The position numbers and the translations under genes were made by a program. The notes beneath the pieces were generated by a model, which saw only the letters and a program-made list of their open reading frames with translations, did not search any database and had not been told where the DNA came from. This document shows positions 25,906-34,914 of a stretch of DNA of 64,000 nt, in pieces. Location of the stretch: positions 744,001 to 808,000 of the forward strand of contig NC_016023.1 of NCBI RefSeq assembly GCF_000169195.2. Direction: 5' to 3'. Every line of letters begins with the position of its first letter. Positions within the stretch are counted from its first letter, which is position 1. The DNA is from Heyndrickxia coagulans 36D1. GTDB lineage: Bacteria > Bacillota > Bacilli > Bacillales > Bacillaceae_C.

Positions 25906-27897
25906 TTACAGATTTGCCGCGACTTCGTAAGCATCCCAGATGGCATACATGATGTTTGCGACCTTGCGGGCATCGCCAACCACATGAAGATCGGCAACCT
26001 CAAACTTTAAATCTTCATAGAGTGATTTTTCAGCCGAGTAGCCGACTGCGAGCACAATGCTGTCTGCTTCAATTTCACGCAATTCGCCGTCAACATCCAC
26101 AACGGCTGTCTTTTCTGTCGTATCTACTATTTTTGAAGAAGTGTAGACTTGAACACCTTTAAACGGTACGAGTCTTTCCAGCATGTCCGAGTTAGCGTGG
26201 CAAAGCGGACCATTAACTGCCAGCAGTTTGTCCTGCATTTCCACAAGCGAGACATCTTTTCCTTTTTCTGCAAGGTTCAAAGCCAGTTCGCAGCCGACAA
26301 GACCGCCGCCGACAATGACAACATGTTGCCCGGCATCCACTTTATCGAGCAAAACATCTTCTGCTGTAAATACTTTGTTTTTTCCGTCGAGCGGCAAAAT
26401 TTTCGGATTCGAACCCGTTGCAATCAGCACGGCATCCACGTTTGCAGCCAAAATTTCTTCTTTTGTCAATGCAGTATTCAAATGAATTTCTACGCCAAGG
26501 CGTTCCAACGTATGCTCATACCAGGCAACAAGCGCCAGGTCATCTTCTTTAAAATCAGGTGCGCCGCCAGGGATCAAGTTGCCGCCTAAACGGTTCGATT
26601 TTTCAAAAATGACCGGTTCATGGCCGCGCAATGCAAGCACACGGGCAGCTTCGCATCCGGCCACGCCGCCGCCTGCAATCAGTACGCGTTTCTTTTTTAA
26701 AGCAGGTGTCAATGCTGCTTCTTTTTCTCGACAGGCAGCCGGATTCACTGCGCAGCCTAAGGAAGAATACTCCTGGATCCGACCCATGCAGCCTTCATGG
26801 CATGACAGACACGGGCGGATATCGGCAACCTGCCCGATTCGGAGCTTATTGACGTAATCCGGGTCAGCCAATAACGGGCGGCCCAAGCTGATAATATCAC
26901 ATGCTCCGTCTTCCAGTGCGGCAAGTGCAAGATCCGGATTGTCCATGCGGCCCGCGCAAAGGACAGGCACATCGACAGCTTCCTTCACCAGCCTGGCATA
27001 CGGAATGTAAAGCCCCTTCTTCTGGTACATCGGAGGATGGCTCCACCACCATGAATCATAAGAACCAACATCGACGTCCAGAGCATCATAGCCGTAGGAA
27101 ACGAGCAGCTTTGCTGCCTCGATGCCTTCATCCAAATCGCGGCCTTTTTCTTCAAACTCCTCGCCAGGCAGTGCCCCTTCCCGCCAATCCTTGATAAAAC
27201 TTTTCGGGCTGAAGCGGAGCGTCACAGGAAAATCTTCGCCACAGCGCTGTTTAATTTCCTCGACAATTTCCCGGGCAAAACGAAGGCGATTTTCAAGCGG
27301 GCCACCGTATGCATCGGTACGTTTGTTGAAAAACGCAATCGCAAACTGGTCGAGCAAATAGCCTTCGTGCACAGCATGGATTTGCACCCCGTCAAATCCG
27401 GCGCGCTTCGCATTGAACGCCCCATCCCCGAATTTGCGGACAATGGAATGAATTTCTTCAACTGTCAGTTCGCGACATGTTTTATCCAGCCAGCGATGCG
27501 GGATTGGCGACGGTGCAACCGGCGGGTACTCGCCAAGGTTTGTCGGGATCGTCACCCGGCCAAAACCGGCGCTCATTTGCAGAAAAATTTTCGAATCATA
27601 TGCATGGATGCGCTCTGTCATTTCTTTGGAAGTCCGGACAAAATGGACAGGGTTATGGGTCGGGCAAGGTACGTTTGGCATTCCGTGCTCTTCCACTTCA
27701 TTATCAACGAAAGTGACGCCGGTAATAATCAGAGCGGTTCCCCCGCGCGCACGGGCTGTATAATACTCAATCCCGCGCTGGTTGAAACCGCCTTCTGCAT
27801 CGGCAAGACCCAGCGGACCCATTGGTGCCATTGCATAACGATTTTTGAGTTCCACATTCCTTATTTTCACAGTTTCAAATAGCTTTTTGTATTTCAT
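25906..27897 (-). CDS. Fe-S flavin oxidoreductase, 2,4-dienoyl-CoA reductase/enoate reductase type
   Basis: A 663-residue two-domain enzyme. Residues 1-350 form an old-yellow-enzyme TIM barrel (VKIRNVELKNRYAMAPMGP, HAVHEGYLLDQF, active-site HxxH-type region). A 4Fe-4S cluster motif CLSCHEGCM..(11)..C follows near residue 361. The C-terminal half is a pyridine-nucleotide/FAD domain with GGGVAGCEAARVLALRG and GGGLVGCELALNLAEKG. Such proteins reduce activated C=C bonds, e.g. dienoyl-CoA or enoates, with NAD(P)H. GGGGAGG precedes ATG. It is divergent from a TetR regulator and near a fatty acid oxidation set, so a role with acyl-CoA intermediates is plausible. Confidence 0.82.
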   Translation of the reverse strand: MKYKKLFETVKIRNVELKNRYAMAPMGPLGLADAEGGFNQRGIEYYTARARGGTALIITGVTFVDNEVEEHGMPNVPCPTHNPVHFVRTSKEMTERIHAYDSKIFLQMSAGFGRVTIPTNLGEYPPVAPSPIPHRWLDKTCRELTVEEIHSIVRKFGDGAFNAKRAGFDGVQIHAVHEGYLLDQFAIAFFNKRTDAYGGPLENRLRFAREIVEEIKQRCGEDFPVTLRFSPKSFIKDWREGALPGEEFEEKGRDLDEGIEAAKLLVSYGYDALDVDVGSYDSWWWSHPPMYQKKGLYIPYARLVKEAVDVPVLCAGRMDNPDLALAALEDGACDIISLGRPLLADPDYVNKLRIGQVADIRPCLSCHEGCMGRIQEYSSLGCAVNPAACREKEAALTPALKKKRVLIAGGGVAGCEAARVLALRGHEPVIFEKSNRLGGNLIPGGAPDFKEDDLALVAWYEHTLERLGVEIHLNTALTKEEILAANVDAVLIATGSNPKILPLDGKNKVFTAEDVLLDKVDAGQHVVIVGGGLVGCELALNLAEKGKDVSLVEMQDKLLAVNGPLCHANSDMLERLVPFKGVQVYTSSKIVDTTEKTAVVDVDGELREIEADSIVLAVGYSAEKSLYEDLKFEVADLHVVGDARKVANIMYAIWDAYEVAANL

Positions 27898-27991
27898 TTT
27901 AAAGGCCTCCCCGGATTTTCCATTTTCATCGAATGGATTCGGTGAACATTTTCATTATAGAATGGGTATAATAAAAAATCGGTAGACAAAA

Positions 27992-28007
27992 TGTGAAATT
28001 TTTCACA
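27992..28007. promoter_or_regulatory. Rex/Fnr-type palindrome
   Basis: TGTGAAATTTTTCACA has perfect 7-bp arms. It agrees with the Fnr/CRP box TGTGA-N6-TCACA and nearly with the Rex box TTGTGAANNNNTTCACAA (first and last bases differ). It lies between the divergent flavin oxidoreductase and TetR genes, and control of a redox enzyme by an NADH/oxygen sensor makes sense. Confidence 0.6.
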
Positions 28008-28022
28008 TATGTAGAGGAAGCA

Positions 28023-28052
28023 TTGACAAAGGCCGCGGCTTGCTTTCATAAT
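28023..28052 (+). promoter_or_regulatory. Sigma-A promoter of the TetR gene
   Basis: TTGACA (28023-28028), 18-bp spacer, CATAAT (28047-28052). Confidence 0.65.
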
Positions 28053-28086
28053 TTTTTACATATCATGAAGAATCGGGGAATGAAAG

Positions 28087-28674
28087 ATGGATGAAAAGCC
28101 GTTGACCAAAAGGAAAAAACAGGCGATGGAAACGAAAAACCGGATTTTCGAAACAGCGATGGAGCTGTTTGCCAAAAAAGGATACAAAGACATTAAAATT
28201 GAAGATATTTGCCGGCTGGCCGGCGTTTCAGTCGGTGCTTTTTATCATTATTTTCCCTCGAAAAATGACTTACTTCTTGAAATGTACAGCCGGGCAGATG
28301 TGTATTTTGCAGAACAAGTGCGCGAACGTCTCAAACACCTCGATTTTCCACACAAGATCACAGCCTTTTTTGCCATTTATGCACAATACAATGAAAAAAC
28401 AGGAATCAGTATGATGAAGCAGCTTTACCATGCAGAAAACCGCCTGTTTATCCAAAAGGGGCGCGGCATGCAGGAGACACTTGCACAAATCATTGCAGAC
28501 GGCCAGACAGCAGGAGAAATGGTTCGTGATATGCCTGCAGAAAAAATCACGGAATACCTCTTCATTGCAGCACGGGGCGTCACGTATGACTGGTGCTTGC
28601 ATGATGGGGGTTATGATTTGGAAAGGGCAATGAGAGCGTATATGGGAAGATTGTTAAAAGTATTTTTGCAATAG
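28087..28674 (+). CDS. TetR family transcriptional regulator
   Basis: A 195-residue regulator. Helix-turn-helix at residues 20-66 (AMELFAKKGYKDIKIEDICR...VGAFYHYFPSKNDLL); the rest is the helical ligand domain. Ends with LKVFLQ, and the stop codon overlaps the -35 of the next gene's promoter. Its likely operator is the palindrome TGAATGACCATTCA at 28710, which resembles the operators of FadR-type TetR proteins that answer to long-chain acyl-CoAs. It could control the hydrolase gene and perhaps the nearby acyl-CoA genes; that link is inferred. Confidence 0.85.
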   Translation: MDEKPLTKRKKQAMETKNRIFETAMELFAKKGYKDIKIEDICRLAGVSVGAFYHYFPSKNDLLLEMYSRADVYFAEQVRERLKHLDFPHKITAFFAIYAQYNEKTGISMMKQLYHAENRLFIQKGRGMQETLAQIIADGQTAGEMVRDMPAEKITEYLFIAARGVTYDWCLHDGGYDLERAMRAYMGRLLKVFLQ

Positions 28675-28700
28675 ACAAAATGGTTCAAATTCATTATAAT
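28672..28700 (+). promoter_or_regulatory. Sigma-A promoter of the metallo-hydrolase gene
   Basis: TAGACA (28672-28677), 17-bp spacer, TATAAT (28695-28700). The -35 contains the TetR stop codon. Confidence 0.75.
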
Positions 28701-28705
28701 AAAGA

Positions 28706-28727
28706 AAAATGAATGACCATTCATTTT
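28706..28727. promoter_or_regulatory. FadR-like TetR operator
   Basis: A 22-bp palindrome centred on AC: core TGAATGACCATTCA with matching A/T flanks. It begins six bases after the -10 hexamer of the hydrolase gene. A drifted copy accompanies the pseudogene at 19.6 kb. Confidence 0.75.
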
Positions 28728-28744
28728 AAAGGGGGGCCTTACCC

Positions 28745-29740
28745 ATGGCATATACGAAATTCGGGCCGCTTACCGTCATTGCGGGGGAAAACGGCAGCCG
28801 CGTCCCGTTCAGTACCTCGCTTCTCGTCGAGGGCGGGCAGGGGGCGGCGCTGGTTGACTGCGGCAGCGGCTTTCAAATTTTAAATGAAATAAAAAAGGAA
28901 TACGCCATTCGGTCTGTTTATTTGACCCATTACCATCTGGACCATATTTGGGGCGCGTACCTGTTTAAAGACGCCGAAATTCAAATCAATCCATATGATG
29001 TAAAAAAACTGAATGATGTTGAAGAGCTGGCAAAAGCGAGCGGTATGCTGAGCCCGGCCGACCCGGAGAGCCGCAAAAAGTGGATGAAGCAGCTGTTTGA
29101 GAAACCGCCTGAAAACTGGGACCGCCCGCACTGGCAGCCGGTGCTGAACCTTACGGAAAAATGGTATCCGTACGGGGAAGAGCTCAATGTATATGGGACG
29201 AAAATGTTGATGATCCATGCGCCCGGCCATACGGAAGGATACTGCTGCCCGTATTTTCCGGAACACGGTGTCCTGTTTGCCGGCGATTTTGACCTGGCCT
29301 CTTTCGGACCGTGGTACAACAACGCCGACTCTGACATTGACGCCTTTATCGCATCCGCGAAAACCACGTTGGAAACAGATGCGCAAATTTTCATCACTTC
29401 ACACCATAAAGGGGTGGTGGACAGAAAAACATATGAAGAATTGCTGAAGCGGTATATCAACAAAATTTACGAGCGCGAAGAAAAAACGCGGTCTGCTGTA
29501 AAGCGGGGTGTGGCGCCGGACGAAATGATCTACGAAGAAATTTTTTATTTCCGGAAAAATCTAGAACAGAACCCGCAACTTGTGATTTCCGAAATCGTCG
29601 GCATCGCCAAGCACCTCGACAGGCTTGTGCGTAATGGGGAACCGTTTGAAGCTTATTTTGAAGCATTTTTGCAGCACTTTCAGTTAACAAGGGAAAATAT
29701 TTTCTATCACACATCTTCTGTCCCGACACAACTCCAATAA
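28745..29740 (+). CDS. MBL-fold metallo-hydrolase
   Basis: A 331-residue metallo-beta-lactamase-fold enzyme. Metal ligands: THYHLDHIWG (HxHxDH), HAPGHTEG, AGDFDLASF (bridging Asp) and TSHHKGV. The C-terminal third is helical and looks like a substrate-covering domain. Members of this type are hydrolases for thioesters, lactones or glutathione adducts; the substrate here is unknown. GGGGGG precedes ATG. An FadR-like operator overlaps the promoter region and a TetR gene lies immediately upstream, so induction by an acyl-type ligand is likely. A decayed duplicate lies at 19.6 kb. Confidence 0.82.
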   Translation: MAYTKFGPLTVIAGENGSRVPFSTSLLVEGGQGAALVDCGSGFQILNEIKKEYAIRSVYLTHYHLDHIWGAYLFKDAEIQINPYDVKKLNDVEELAKASGMLSPADPESRKKWMKQLFEKPPENWDRPHWQPVLNLTEKWYPYGEELNVYGTKMLMIHAPGHTEGYCCPYFPEHGVLFAGDFDLASFGPWYNNADSDIDAFIASAKTTLETDAQIFITSHHKGVVDRKTYEELLKRYINKIYEREEKTRSAVKRGVAPDEMIYEEIFYFRKNLEQNPQLVISEIVGIAKHLDRLVRNGEPFEAYFEAFLQHFQLTRENIFYHTSSVPTQLQ

Positions 29741-29743
29741 CAG

Positions 29744-29771
29744 GTAGCGGCGCCCGCTTCGCCGCTATTTT
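29744..29771 (+). terminator. Terminator of the metallo-hydrolase gene
   Basis: TAGCGGCG pairs with CGCCGCTA around CCCGCTT, followed by TTTTT. Confidence 0.85.
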
Positions 29772-29829
29772 TCCTGTAAAAGCCTTTTTCTGTGCCGGAC
29801 ACAGCGCTTGCACAAAAAAACAACCGCCA

Positions 29830-31329
29830 TTACGGTTGCAAATCGGCAGCTTGTTTCCTCAGCTGCGTTTTTAAAATTTTCCCGACCCCGTTGCGCGGCA
29901 GGTCATCTAGAAAGACAAATTTTTTCGGCACTTTGTTTTTCGCGAGATGCTTGCGGCAATATGCGGCCAAATCCTGCGCTGATGTTTCGTCTCCCGGCTT
30001 CTTCACGATAAAAGCGAGCGCTTCTTCCCCCATCCGCTCATCTGGCACACCGATCACCGCTGTCTCCAGCACAGCGGGGTGGCGGGCAAGCAGTTCTTCG
30101 ATATCACGCGGATAAATATTAAAACCGCCACGAATGATTAAATCTTTTTTACGGTCGACGATATACAAATATCCGTCTTCATCCACTTTCGCAAGATCCC
30201 CTGTATAAAGCCAGCCGTTCTTTAAAACCCGCGCTGTTTCTTCTCTATTTTGGTAATAGCCAGGGGTGATGTTATCGCCGCGGACGACCAGCTCCCCGAC
30301 CTCGCCAGCCGGCACTTCCAAATCATTCGGGTTCACAATTTTAATCTCAACGCCAGGGATCGGCACACCGACAGACCCTGGTTTATACGGCATACCCTCC
30401 TTATAAGAACTGACAACCGGCGCAGCTTCCGACAGCCCGTAGCCTTCCAGCACCTCCACCCCGAATTTATCCAGAAATCCCCGCCGTAATGCTTCCGGCA
30501 GCGGCGCTGAACCGGAGCCAAGGGATTCGAGGCTCGACAGGTCGTACGCTTCTGCCTTCGGGTGATGGTACATTGCATACACCATTGCCGGGACCACCGA
30601 GAAAGACCGGACCCGATATTTTTCAATTGCTGCAAAAACCTGTTCCGGCTCAAATTTTGCAAAAACAACGACAGAATACCCTTTGATATAGCATACATTT
30701 GAAACAGTCAGTCCGTACACATGGGCAAGCGGCAGGACACCAATTGTCACTTCGCGCCCTTGCCCCTCTTTCGTGTTTGCTGCAGAATTCACCGCATTCG
30801 AATATAAATTCCGGTGCGTTAAGATAACCCCTTTTGGACTGCCGGTTGTGCCGGATGTATATAAAATGACAGCGGGATTGTCTTCCCGGATTCCCGTTAC
30901 CGGTGTGAAGTCATTTTCCAACGGGTCGGATGTTATACCGTCCGCCGAAAAAACAACCGGTTTTTCCGGCAAACCGGAAATGGCCTGCCTGAGTTTTGGC
31001 ATTGTAGCGGCGTTTGTGATGACTGCCTTGGCACCGGAATTCCGAAGAATATAGGCGATTTCTTCAGCATGCAGCAAAAACATGACCGGTACGATGATGG
31101 CGCCGGTCCTTGCGATGCCCTGATAGGAAAACAGCACTTCCGGGCAGTTGGGCATGCAAACGAGCACCCGGTCTCCTTTCCGGATACCGTTTTTTTGCAG
31201 GTTCCCGGCAATCCGGTTGGCGTATTTTTGCGCATCCAGATTGCTGTAAGCCTTCCCGCTGTAATAAAACAGCGGGTATTCGCCAAACTGTGCAATGTTT
31301 TGTTCCAGCAAATCCTGTAATAACGGCAT
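29830..31329 (-). CDS. Long-chain fatty-acid--CoA ligase
   Basis: A 499-residue adenylate-forming enzyme that activates fatty acids to acyl-CoA with ATP. Motifs: LYTSGTTGSPKGV near residue 156 (P-loop), GSGSAPLP, EGYGLSEAAPV, GWLYTGDLAKVDEDGYLYIVDRKKDLI and the C-terminal Lys in LPRNGVGKILK. Slightly short for FadD but typical of Bacillus LcfB/YhfL-like ligases. GGGGTGA precedes ATG. It follows the acyl-CoA dehydrogenase gene by 66 nt on the same strand, so the two form a fatty acid oxidation operon. Chain-length preference is not visible. Confidence 0.87.
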   Translation of the reverse strand: MPLLQDLLEQNIAQFGEYPLFYYSGKAYSNLDAQKYANRIAGNLQKNGIRKGDRVLVCMPNCPEVLFSYQGIARTGAIIVPVMFLLHAEEIAYILRNSGAKAVITNAATMPKLRQAISGLPEKPVVFSADGITSDPLENDFTPVTGIREDNPAVILYTSGTTGSPKGVILTHRNLYSNAVNSAANTKEGQGREVTIGVLPLAHVYGLTVSNVCYIKGYSVVVFAKFEPEQVFAAIEKYRVRSFSVVPAMVYAMYHHPKAEAYDLSSLESLGSGSAPLPEALRRGFLDKFGVEVLEGYGLSEAAPVVSSYKEGMPYKPGSVGVPIPGVEIKIVNPNDLEVPAGEVGELVVRGDNITPGYYQNREETARVLKNGWLYTGDLAKVDEDGYLYIVDRKKDLIIRGGFNIYPRDIEELLARHPAVLETAVIGVPDERMGEEALAFIVKKPGDETSAQDLAAYCRKHLAKNKVPKKFVFLDDLPRNGVGKILKTQLRKQAADLQP

Positions 31330-31395
31330 TTTTTCACCCCATTTATGTTAAAGTGACGGGAGACGCGCTTTTTCTATCCGCCCGGGCATGAGCCG

Positions 31396-32565
31396 TTAAT
31401 CCATTAATTCCCCCACTTTCACATGCCCACGTAGCAGGTTCCGGGAGATGATGTAGCGCTGGATTTCGTCCGTGCCTTCGAAAATCCGCCACAGCCGCAT
31501 TTCCCGGTACCACCGTTCAATCGGCAGTTCTTTCGTATATCCCATGCCGCCGTGAATTTGCAGCACCCGGTCCACAACCCGGTTGGCCATATTGCTGCCG
31601 TACAGTTTTGCAATCGAGGCATAGTGACGGTTGTCCTTTCCCGTTTCAGAAAGCCATGCCGCATGGAGAACGAGCCACCGTGTTGCTTCAATTTCAACAT
31701 TAGAATCGGCAATCATCCATTGGATCGCCTGCCGTTCTGCAATGGGCTTGCCAAAAGTAACGCGTGTTTTTGCGTAGTCCATTGCCATTTGCAATAACCG
31801 TTCCGAGGCACCGACCGCTCTGGCCGGAATGAGCCAGCGCCCTTGGCCGATCCACTTCATCCCAAGGCTGAACCCCTTGCCCAGTTCGCCGAGAATATTT
31901 GCTTCAGGCACCCGGACATCCTCGAACACGAGCGAAGCAGGCCCCCACTCCCCCATCGTCTGGATGTATTCCGACCGCCACCCCATATCACGATCAACAA
32001 GGAAGCAGGTTACCCCGCCGTTTGCCCCTTTTTCCTTGTCCGTGACGGCAAATACCATCGCAAAATCGGCTTCATTGCCGTTTGTAATGAACACTTTTTC
32101 GCCGTTTAATACCCAATGGTCCCCGTCTTTTACGGCCGTCATTTTAATATTCGCGGCATCAGACCCCGCCCCCGGTTCCGTTAAGGCAAAGCATGACCGC
32201 CGCTCTCCATTGATGACCGGGATTAAATATTTTTGCTTTTGTTCCTCATTACAGTCATACAAAATATTATCCGCCGAACCGCCGAAGCTGAACGGGACAA
32301 AGGTGCGCCCGAGTTCCATTTGGAGGAGCGCCGTCATCACGGGGCCGAGGTTCGCGCCGCCATATTCTTCCGGCGTATTAATCCCCCAGAAACCGGCTGC
32401 CTTCGCTTTCTCTTGCAAATTTTTTATGACGCTATCCGCCAGGCCCGGCCGCCCCTCGCGTTCATTTTTTAAAACCTCCTGCTCGAGTGGCATCAATTCT
32501 TTTTTTACAAACTCCCGCACCGTTCGCTGAATCATTTTTTGCTCATCTGACAGCGTGAAATCCAT
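31396..32565 (-). CDS. Acyl-CoA dehydrogenase
   Basis: A 389-residue FAD enzyme making trans-2-enoyl-CoA from acyl-CoA, the first oxidation step of beta-oxidation. Motifs are CFALTEPGAGSDAA and VFITNGNEADFAMVFAV (FAD/substrate binding), QIHGGMGYTKELPIERWYR, and the C-terminal FEGTDEIQR whose Glu is the usual catalytic base. AAGGAGG precedes ATG. First gene of the acyl-CoA dehydrogenase-ligase operon. A perfect cre box lies 22 bases upstream, so catabolite repression by CcpA is expected. Confidence 0.9.
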   Translation of the reverse strand: MDFTLSDEQKMIQRTVREFVKKELMPLEQEVLKNEREGRPGLADSVIKNLQEKAKAAGFWGINTPEEYGGANLGPVMTALLQMELGRTFVPFSFGGSADNILYDCNEEQKQKYLIPVINGERRSCFALTEPGAGSDAANIKMTAVKDGDHWVLNGEKVFITNGNEADFAMVFAVTDKEKGANGGVTCFLVDRDMGWRSEYIQTMGEWGPASLVFEDVRVPEANILGELGKGFSLGMKWIGQGRWLIPARAVGASERLLQMAMDYAKTRVTFGKPIAERQAIQWMIADSNVEIEATRWLVLHAAWLSETGKDNRHYASIAKLYGSNMANRVVDRVLQIHGGMGYTKELPIERWYREMRLWRIFEGTDEIQRYIISRNLLRGHVKVGELMD

Positions 32566-32587
32566 GGGTTGTCCTCCTTTTTAATAA

Positions 32588-32601
32588 TGATTACGCTTTC
32601 A
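32588..32601 (-). promoter_or_regulatory. cre (CcpA) site of the acyl-CoA dehydrogenase operon
   Basis: Minus-strand TGAAAGCGTAATCA fits TGNAANCGNWNNCA at every fixed position. It lies 23 bases before the start codon, a roadblock position. Confidence 0.75.
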
Positions 32602-32663
32602 TTTCATCGTTTATCAATACAATATATGCATCGTCCAGGCGGATATACTTGGAAAATAGGACA

Positions 32664-32701
32664 GGGCTGTACCGGAAATGCCTGGCACAGCCCTGTTTTT
32701 G
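32664..32701. terminator. Hairpin in the 32.6-32.8 kb gap
   Basis: CAGGGCTGT pairs with ACAGCCCTG and T5 follows on the plus strand. No plus-strand gene precedes it, so its role is unclear; it may insulate the acyl-CoA dehydrogenase promoter. Confidence 0.55.
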
Positions 32702-32756
32702 CGCAGGTTTCGTATGAAACTGCCCGCCTCTTCAGCCATATTTTTTTAAAAAAACT

Positions 32757-32793
32757 GCACCTATCACCTGCCTTCTTTCAGGTGATAGGTGCA
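32757..32793 (-). terminator. Terminator of the DUF2339 gene
   Basis: GCACCTATCACCTG pairs perfectly with CAGGTGATAGGTGC (14 bp), and T7 follows on the minus strand. It lies just after the restored stop codon of the DUF2339 gene. Confidence 0.88.
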
Positions 32794-32806
32794 AGGCAAT
32801 AACACA

Positions 32807-34550
32807 CTATTTTTTCACATAGAACAGCCTTGACACAATCAACCCGACCGTCCCGAGGGCAATAAACAAAATCGTCCGGATGAAAAGGTTGACGGTATGC
32901 ATATCGACAAAAAATCAGTTTACAAAGCGTGATCAAAAGCAGGATCATCCCCGCGAGCCGGATCTTCTTATTGTCTTTCCAAACCCCGAGCGCCACTCCA
33001 GCTGCAGCATATACCATCCAGACAAAAGACTGGAGCATCATCCGCAGGCTGACGGACCAGCTTTCTGCAACCGCACCTGCCAGCTGGGTAAGAAAAACAA
33101 GATGAAAAAAGGCATTTACGGCGATCATAAAGTTTTTCAGCCCTTCCTGTTTCAACGAAGCTGCAGCCAGCATCCGGTAGAAAAACAGCATCGTCCCGAT
33201 CACAACAAGCCACACGAAAGTCTCCGCACTGAACACATCCCGGATCCATACGGTGGAAAATAATTGAAAAGTTGTAAAAATATAAAGCAATAACCCGATA
33301 ACCTGCTGAATGACTGCTTTAAAATGAAAGCCAAGATAAATGGCGACCGTGGCTACAATAAAATACACGGCAAGATTTAACACATGATCAGGCAAAATTT
33401 GGTACAGGAAATAAACAACGCTTACTGTACAAATGGAAATGGAGACAGAGATCTGCTCCCGGTTTTGTTTTTCCCGGCCGTAGTAGGCAAACCAGCCGTA
33501 AGCGACTGCAGCGGCCAATAAGTATAGATTAAACAGCGCATGTTGAAGCGATGCTTGCAGCAATATGCCCGGCACTTCCTCCAGCGTACTATAAGCCCAT
33601 CCGGTTGTCAGCACAAAGCTTGAGAATAAGACCGGCACCGTTGCCTCTCCCATTCCCTTCTTGTAAAAAGCGACCCAGCAAAGCAGCGCATGCTGAATGA
33701 TCGCCCCAAGCACAACAGAATACGAGATCCCTGCACCAACTTGATCGATCAAAAGATTGATATAAAGGATAAAAACGGCGGCATGCCACAGCCCACTTGC
33801 CATATAAAACAGCGCTTTGTAAGATTTCCGGACGGCAAACAAGAGCAAAAGCGCATAAAATGCCGTTTCATACCAAATAACAAAATGGGCGGCATGTTCC
33901 TTTCCTTCAACCAAAAACGGCACAAGATACCCGGCACATGCAGTTAAAATCGCAATCGCTTCCGAACGGTGCCGGTCAGAAAGAAACAGCCCAAGCCCGA
34001 TCCAGATCAGGTTCAGGATAAATGCAATGAAAGGCGGCACGAAACCGTACAAAACATGCATCGCAAACGTCGTCAAAATAGCAACGGAAACGGCGCCGGA
34101 CAGCAGCACGGTTCCAAGTGCCACCATTTGTTTCTTAATCTGTCTCTCCCCAAAAAAGTACAGCACAGCGGCCACGCCAAAACCGAGCAAAACCCTGATT
34201 AGTTCCGTCCCCGCAATGGCCACAATGGTAAAGGCAAAAATGATGCCCAGAAGCAGCACGAAAATAAAGATTCTCGGCAGCCACACCCTCCCGAGTCGGT
34301 ATTCCCAATCAACCGGTTCCGACTTCGCCTGAACCGGTGTTTTCTGCACCGGTGTCTCAGCATCCTCTATGCGTGGTGCGGTTTTCTCAACCCGTTTATC
34401 CGGCGTGCTGGTTGTGGTTGGTATGGTGCTTTGAGCGGCTTCCCTTTTGGCCGGCTGGTTTCCCTGTTTCGCTGCAAGGTCAGTTTTTAATGTTGCCACT
34501 TCCTGTTCCAAAACGGCCACTCTTAGTTCAAGCTGTTCAATCCGGTCCAT
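32807..34550 (-). CDS. DUF2339 family membrane protein, apparent single-base frameshift
   Basis: A large membrane protein of the DUF2339 family, about 580 residues. The N-terminus is a coiled coil (MDRIEQLELRVAVLEQEVAT) and a Pro/Thr/Lys-rich linker; the rest is some 16-18 transmembrane helices. GAGGGGGG fixes the start at 34550. As sequenced, the frame runs into a non-hydrophobic tail after ITLCKLIF. Removing one base from the A6 run at 32909-32914 restores VDMHTVNLFIRTILFIALGT and a stop at 32807, right before the terminator. Either a real mutation or a sequencing error. Function unknown. Confidence 0.75.
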
Positions 34551-34914
34551 TTGGTCCCCCCTCAATTTCTCTTCTTCTTTAAAGATATTCGAAGCAGGCA
34601 GTCTGGTTTCCTTCTCATTTTGTCTTTTTTCGACAGGTTGAGGCGGATTTTGCCGGTTGACCCGCAACCAGCAAGCGTGCCGTTTTCCAAATCAGGATGA
34701 CACAACTGCAAGTTCCCTTTCCAATGGCAATAATTCCCCTAGCTTAAGTTCCGGATTTTCTGAACTCATCTTTTCTATCCTTATACTTTACATTCAAAAT
34801 TCATTTGCCAAATCTAATAGTATGCCTTCCGGGAATTACCCGCCAAATCCAATCAGCACACCTATGAAATACATCAGGCAGCACCAAAAAAACTGTCCCC
34901 GGCAGGCAGCCGCT
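34551..34914. other. Intergenic, nothing recognised
   Basis: Promoter region of the DUF2339 gene and 3' flank of the GH31 gene. No convincing terminator after GH31 was seen. Confidence 0.35.

Noticed and set aside
31829-32530. 233-residue plus-strand frame within the acyl-CoA dehydrogenase gene
   Set aside because: Antisense shadow; Ser/Pro-rich and lacking any start signal.
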